A stretch of DNA of 64,000 nt from positions 17,873-81,872 of the forward strand of contig NZ_FMCI01000168.1 in assembly GCF_900091845.1 (NCBI RefSeq). The letters are read 5' to 3'. A program made the translations under genes and the position numbers. Source of the stretch: Streptomyces sp. SolWspMP-5a-2 (lineage in GTDB: Bacteria > Actinomycetota > Actinomycetes > Streptomycetales > Streptomycetaceae). Below, piece by piece: positions 61,342-64,000 of this stretch. The number at the start of each line of letters is the position of its first letter. The first letter of the stretch is position 1. Below the pieces are notes generated by a model, which was given only the letters and a program-made list of their open reading frames with translations, searched no databases and had not been told where the DNA came from.

Positions 61342-63459
61342 TCAGCGCACGGTCTGTCCGGCCTCCTCGGCGAGGGCCGCGCCGGTGCCGGCGGGCGGGC
61401 CGCCCAGCGGGCAGCCGCAGGCGCGGGGCCCGGCCTCGGGGCCGTCCGGCCGGGGCGCCAGGTCGAAGACGTCCGCGACGAAGGTGCGCCGCTCCTCGCC
61501 GAGGTCGCGTTGCATGTCGGCGGCGGCCAGCGCCCTGTTGTCCTCGTCGAGGTCCTGCGACAGCTTGAAGCGGCCGGTCACCTCCTGGATGTCGACCTCG
61601 AACCCGACGACGTGGCCCAGGAGTTGGTCGATGCGTTCGTCGTCGGGCCGCAGCCGGTAGGAGCCGGGCCCGGGTTCCGCCTGCTCGCACAGGCCGTTGA
61701 AGACCCGCATCAGCTCGTCCCGGCCGGAGAAGAGGCGGGCGTGTCCGCGGACGTGGACGGACATGGAGTTCCAGGTGGGCAGCTTGTCCGTCGTCAGCAC
61801 GTCGGGCGAGAGGTAGGAGTTGGGGCCGTGGAAGACGACGGTCACCGGGCGGTCGCGCAACAGCTCGACCTGGGGGTTGGAGCGGTCGAGGTGGCCGATC
61901 AGGGTGCCGTGCTCGCCGCCGCGGTCGCGTTCCACCACCAGCGGGACGTGGGTGACCAGGACCCGGGCGTCCCGGTCGGCGGAGATGACGGTGGCGAAGT
62001 TGAACCGCTCCATCACGGCCCTGACCCGTTCCAGGTCCTTCTCGACGTAGTGGTCCGGCGGGTAGGGGCCGCCGGACGGCAGGTCCTCGGGGCGCCGGGC
62101 GCGGAGGTCGTCGATGATCCGCTGGGACCTGAAGGGCAGCAGCGAGAGCAGGGTGTCGCCGATGCCGTACGCGCCCTCCGCGTACCCCTGGACGTAGAAC
62201 CCGGCGGTGAGGGGCGCTTCGGCGTCGACCCGGCAGTCGGCGGAGACGAGCAGCGCGCCGGATTCGTCGCGCCGCAGCAGCGGGTCGAGCCCGGCGAAGA
62301 CGGCGGGGTCGAGTGCGCGGGTGTACCCGGTGGCGAGGACCACGCCGTCGCAGCGGACCGTCCGGTCGGGGCCGCCGGTCCGGTCGCGCACGAGCACGTC
62401 GAGCCGGGGGCCGTCCTCGGTGATGCGGGTGACGTCGCAGCCGCGGTGGACCAGCAGGCGGGGTGCGCCGCGGACCTCGTCGGCGTAGGTGATGTCGTAC
62501 AGCGTGTCGAGGTAACCGGCTTCCACGGCACCGTAGTTGGTGTTGCGCAGCTCGGTCCTGAGCAGGGCGCGGCGGTGGGGTTCGTCGGCGTAGAAGGCGT
62601 CGGCGTTGTGCCGGTAGAACTGCTCGTTGACGAAGGGGTTGTTGTCGGTGGCGCGCAAGGCGTACCCGGGGACGAAGAGGTGGACCGTCGCGTCCGGGTA
62701 GTGGGTGAGCATGTGGGCGGCGATCTCGGCGGCGCTCTGGCCGTCGCCCACCACGCCGAGGTCGAGCGCGGCGTCGTGGTCGGGGAACCGGCGGGGGAAG
62801 GCGGGCAGGAACCGGGACGAGTGGATGACCGACGGGGTGTCGCAGATCCGGTCGGGGGTGCCGCGGCGCGGGGTGCCGCCGCCCGCGTGGACGACGTTGC
62901 GGGCGTAGAGGGAGTACGGCGTGCCGGTGGCGGTGTCGCGCACCCGGACGTGCAGCAGGTCGAGGGCCGTCGATCCCGGTCCGCTCACGGGAGTGACGGA
63001 GACGACCTCGGACCGGTAGCGGACGACGTCGGCGAAGTGGCCGGCGACCCAGGTCAGGTAGTCCTGGTACTCCAGGCGGGTCGGCCGGGTCACCCCGATG
63101 TTGATGAACTTCTCCAGCCTGCCCTTGGCCTTCAGGTAGGAGAGGAAGGTGTAGGGGCTGGCCAGGTTCCGCAGGGAGACCAGGTCCTTGAGGTAGGAGA
63201 TCTGCATCCGGGCGCCTTCGAGGAGCATGCCCGGGTGCCAGTGGACGCCGGCGTTGCGTTCGAGGAAGAGGCGGTCGGCCGCGGGGTCGAGTTCCTCGGC
63301 GGCGATGGCGAGGGCCAGGTTGGAGGGCCCGAAGCCGATGCCGATGAGGTCGAGGGGGTCGGCCGGGTCGGTTCCCCGGCGAGGTGCGGGACCGGCCTCG
63401 CCGGACGGTAGCCCTTGGGCACGGGGGGTCACAGCTCCACCCTTCTTTGGCATGGTCAC
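61342..63459 (-). CDS. Ornithine N-hydroxylase fused to piperazate synthase (KtzI-KtzT type)
   Basis: 705 residues. Residues 1-455: flavin N-monooxygenase with IGIGFGPSNLALAIAAEE (FAD), GDGQSAAEIAAHM (NADPH) and ATGYTRALDP. Residues about 465-665: PaiB/FMN_bind_2 fold, with ATVISADRDARVLVTHVPLV, GTLIGHLDRSNPQ, VVFHGPNSYLSPD and PTWNSMSVHVRG. KtzI makes N5-hydroxyornithine and the heme protein KtzT, of the PaiB fold, closes the N-N bond to piperazate; here both are one chain. The C-terminal 40 residues are low-complexity. GTG overlaps the NRPS stop (GTGA); an ATG lies two codons in. Confidence 0.87.
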   Translation of the reverse strand: MTMPKKGGAVTPRAQGLPSGEAGPAPRRGTDPADPLDLIGIGFGPSNLALAIAAEELDPAADRLFLERNAGVHWHPGMLLEGARMQISYLKDLVSLRNLASPYTFLSYLKAKGRLEKFINIGVTRPTRLEYQDYLTWVAGHFADVVRYRSEVVSVTPVSGPGSTALDLLHVRVRDTATGTPYSLYARNVVHAGGGTPRRGTPDRICDTPSVIHSSRFLPAFPRRFPDHDAALDLGVVGDGQSAAEIAAHMLTHYPDATVHLFVPGYALRATDNNPFVNEQFYRHNADAFYADEPHRRALLRTELRNTNYGAVEAGYLDTLYDITYADEVRGAPRLLVHRGCDVTRITEDGPRLDVLVRDRTGGPDRTVRCDGVVLATGYTRALDPAVFAGLDPLLRRDESGALLVSADCRVDAEAPLTAGFYVQGYAEGAYGIGDTLLSLLPFRSQRIIDDLRARRPEDLPSGGPYPPDHYVEKDLERVRAVMERFNFATVISADRDARVLVTHVPLVVERDRGGEHGTLIGHLDRSNPQVELLRDRPVTVVFHGPNSYLSPDVLTTDKLPTWNSMSVHVRGHARLFSGRDELMRVFNGLCEQAEPGPGSYRLRPDDERIDQLLGHVVGFEVDIQEVTGRFKLSQDLDEDNRALAAADMQRDLGEERRTFVADVFDLAPRPDGPEAGPRACGCPLGGPPAGTGAALAEEAGQTVR

Positions 63460-64000
63460 AGCACTCCTGTGGTCCGGGTCTCGGTGAACGCCGCGAGGGC
63501 CGCAACGGTGGGGTCCTCGAAGAACCTCTGGGGCGGGATCTCGACACCCGTCTCGTCCCGGATGCGGGCGACGAGCCGGGTGGCGAGCAGGGAGTGGCCG
63601 CCGAGGGCGAAGAAGTTGTCGTGCACGCCGACGGAGTCCAGGTGGAGGACGTCCTGCCAGAGCGCGGCGAGGGTCTCCTCGGCCGGGGTGCGCGGCGGGG
63701 TCCTGTCGTGCCGGGCGGGTCCGTCGGGGCGGGGCAGGGCGGCCCGGTCGACCTTGCCGTTGGGGGTGCGGGGCAGGGCGTCGAGGACGACGAGGGCGGA
63801 CGGGACCATGTAGCCGGGGAGCCTGGAGCGCAGGTGCTGTTCGACGGCGGGGACGAACTCGGCCTGGTCGCGGGCGGATTCGGGGGCGGGGACGAGGTGG
63901 GCGACCAGGGTGGGGCCGGCGGGGCCGGTCTCGTCGACGGTCACCACCGCGTCGCCGACCAGGCCGGAGCCGTCCAGGACGCGTTCGATCTCCCCCAGCT
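63456..64000 (-). CDS. NRPS, 3' end only (end of A domain and terminal T domain)
   Basis: The last ~180 codons of an NRPS whose start is right of the window. LGEIERVL (A8 motif) begins the part seen, then PNGKVDRAALP (A10 lysine) and a T domain with FFALGGHSLLATRLV, and the protein ends about 20 residues after the carrier domain. No thioesterase or condensation domain follows, so the chain is passed to another protein. Overlap with the piperazate gene indicates one operon. Confidence 0.93.
   Translation of the reverse strand, partial: LGEIERVLDGSGLVGDAVVTVDETGPAGPTLVAHLVPAPESARDQAEFVPAVEQHLRSRLPGYMVPSALVVLDALPRTPNGKVDRAALPRPDGPARHDRTPPRTPAEETLAALWQDVLHLDSVGVHDNFFALGGHSLLATRLVARIRDETGVEIPPQRFFEDPTVAALAAFTETRTTGVL

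Noticed and set aside
61342..63459. Siderophore-type lysine/ornithine hydroxylase
   Set aside because: The fused PaiB-like domain and absence of IucA/IucC, transporter or hydroxamate acylase genes favour piperazate formation.

Overview
The window is about 73% G+C, uses GTG and TTG starts freely, and has many 4-base ATGA/GTGA gene overlaps. It encodes Streptomyces-type families (ANTAR, SpoIIE/STAS, MmyB-like regulators, FUSC, DUF5133-like), so it is almost certainly chromosomal Streptomyces sequence. It is dominated by three natural-product loci, two of them cut by the window edges. No rRNA, tRNA, insertion sequence or CRISPR array was seen.

Left edge (1-7.2 kb): the end of a type II (aromatic) polyketide cluster. 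It holds the C-terminus of a chain length factor, an ACP, an acyltransferase with an extra N-terminal domain, a small coupled protein, a thiamine-dependent E1 beta/alpha pair, and rmlA/rmlB for a dTDP-deoxysugar. AT plus E1 without E2/E3 suggests a non-acetate starter unit. From 7.5 to 9.9 kb come a divergent NmrA-reductase/MmyB-like regulator pair and a small Cys-rich protein.

10.1-15.7 kb, all minus strand: a candidate NTPase-centred conflict (immunity) locus. It has a trypsin-NACHT-HEAT protein, a formylglycine-sulfatase-fold protein, a CU044_2847-like protein and a DUF2000-like protein, with 18-bp tandem repeats before the NACHT gene. Next are a heme-oxygenase-like diiron enzyme with a TTA codon, a small secreted protein and an anti-sigma-like ATPase.

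17.9-44.8 kb: a complete antimycin-type cluster of the long form (17 genes, antA-antQ) in four transcription blocks. AntN (tryptophan dioxygenase) and AntP (kynureninase) give anthranilate. AntF loads it on AntG, and the PaaABCDE-like AntHIJKL converts it to 3-aminosalicylate. AntO formylates it. AntC (C-A(Thr)-T-C-A(pyruvate)-KR-T) and AntD (KS-AT-ACP-TE) build the dilactone with an alkylmalonyl extender from AntE. AntM and AntB reduce and acylate C-8, AntQ primes carrier proteins, and orphan sigma factor AntA controls the precursor genes.

44.9-56.8 kb: housekeeping and regulatory genes, namely PP2C phosphatase-STAS-ANTAR, a HAD phosphatase, an SDR pseudogene, a methyltransferase-CDGSH-heme-oxygenase-like operon, a FUSC membrane protein, a TetR/oxidoreductase pair, a cupin and an AraC regulator.

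Right edge (57-64 kb): the end of an NRPS cluster, minus strand and mostly overlapping genes. It holds an NRPS A-T terminus, an ornithine N-hydroxylase fused to a KtzT/PaiB-type piperazate synthase domain, a KAS III-like protein with a replaced triad, an FkbH-like glyceryl transferase, a carrier protein, a VOC protein and a nitroreductase. It probably makes a piperazate peptide with a glycerate-derived acyl unit.
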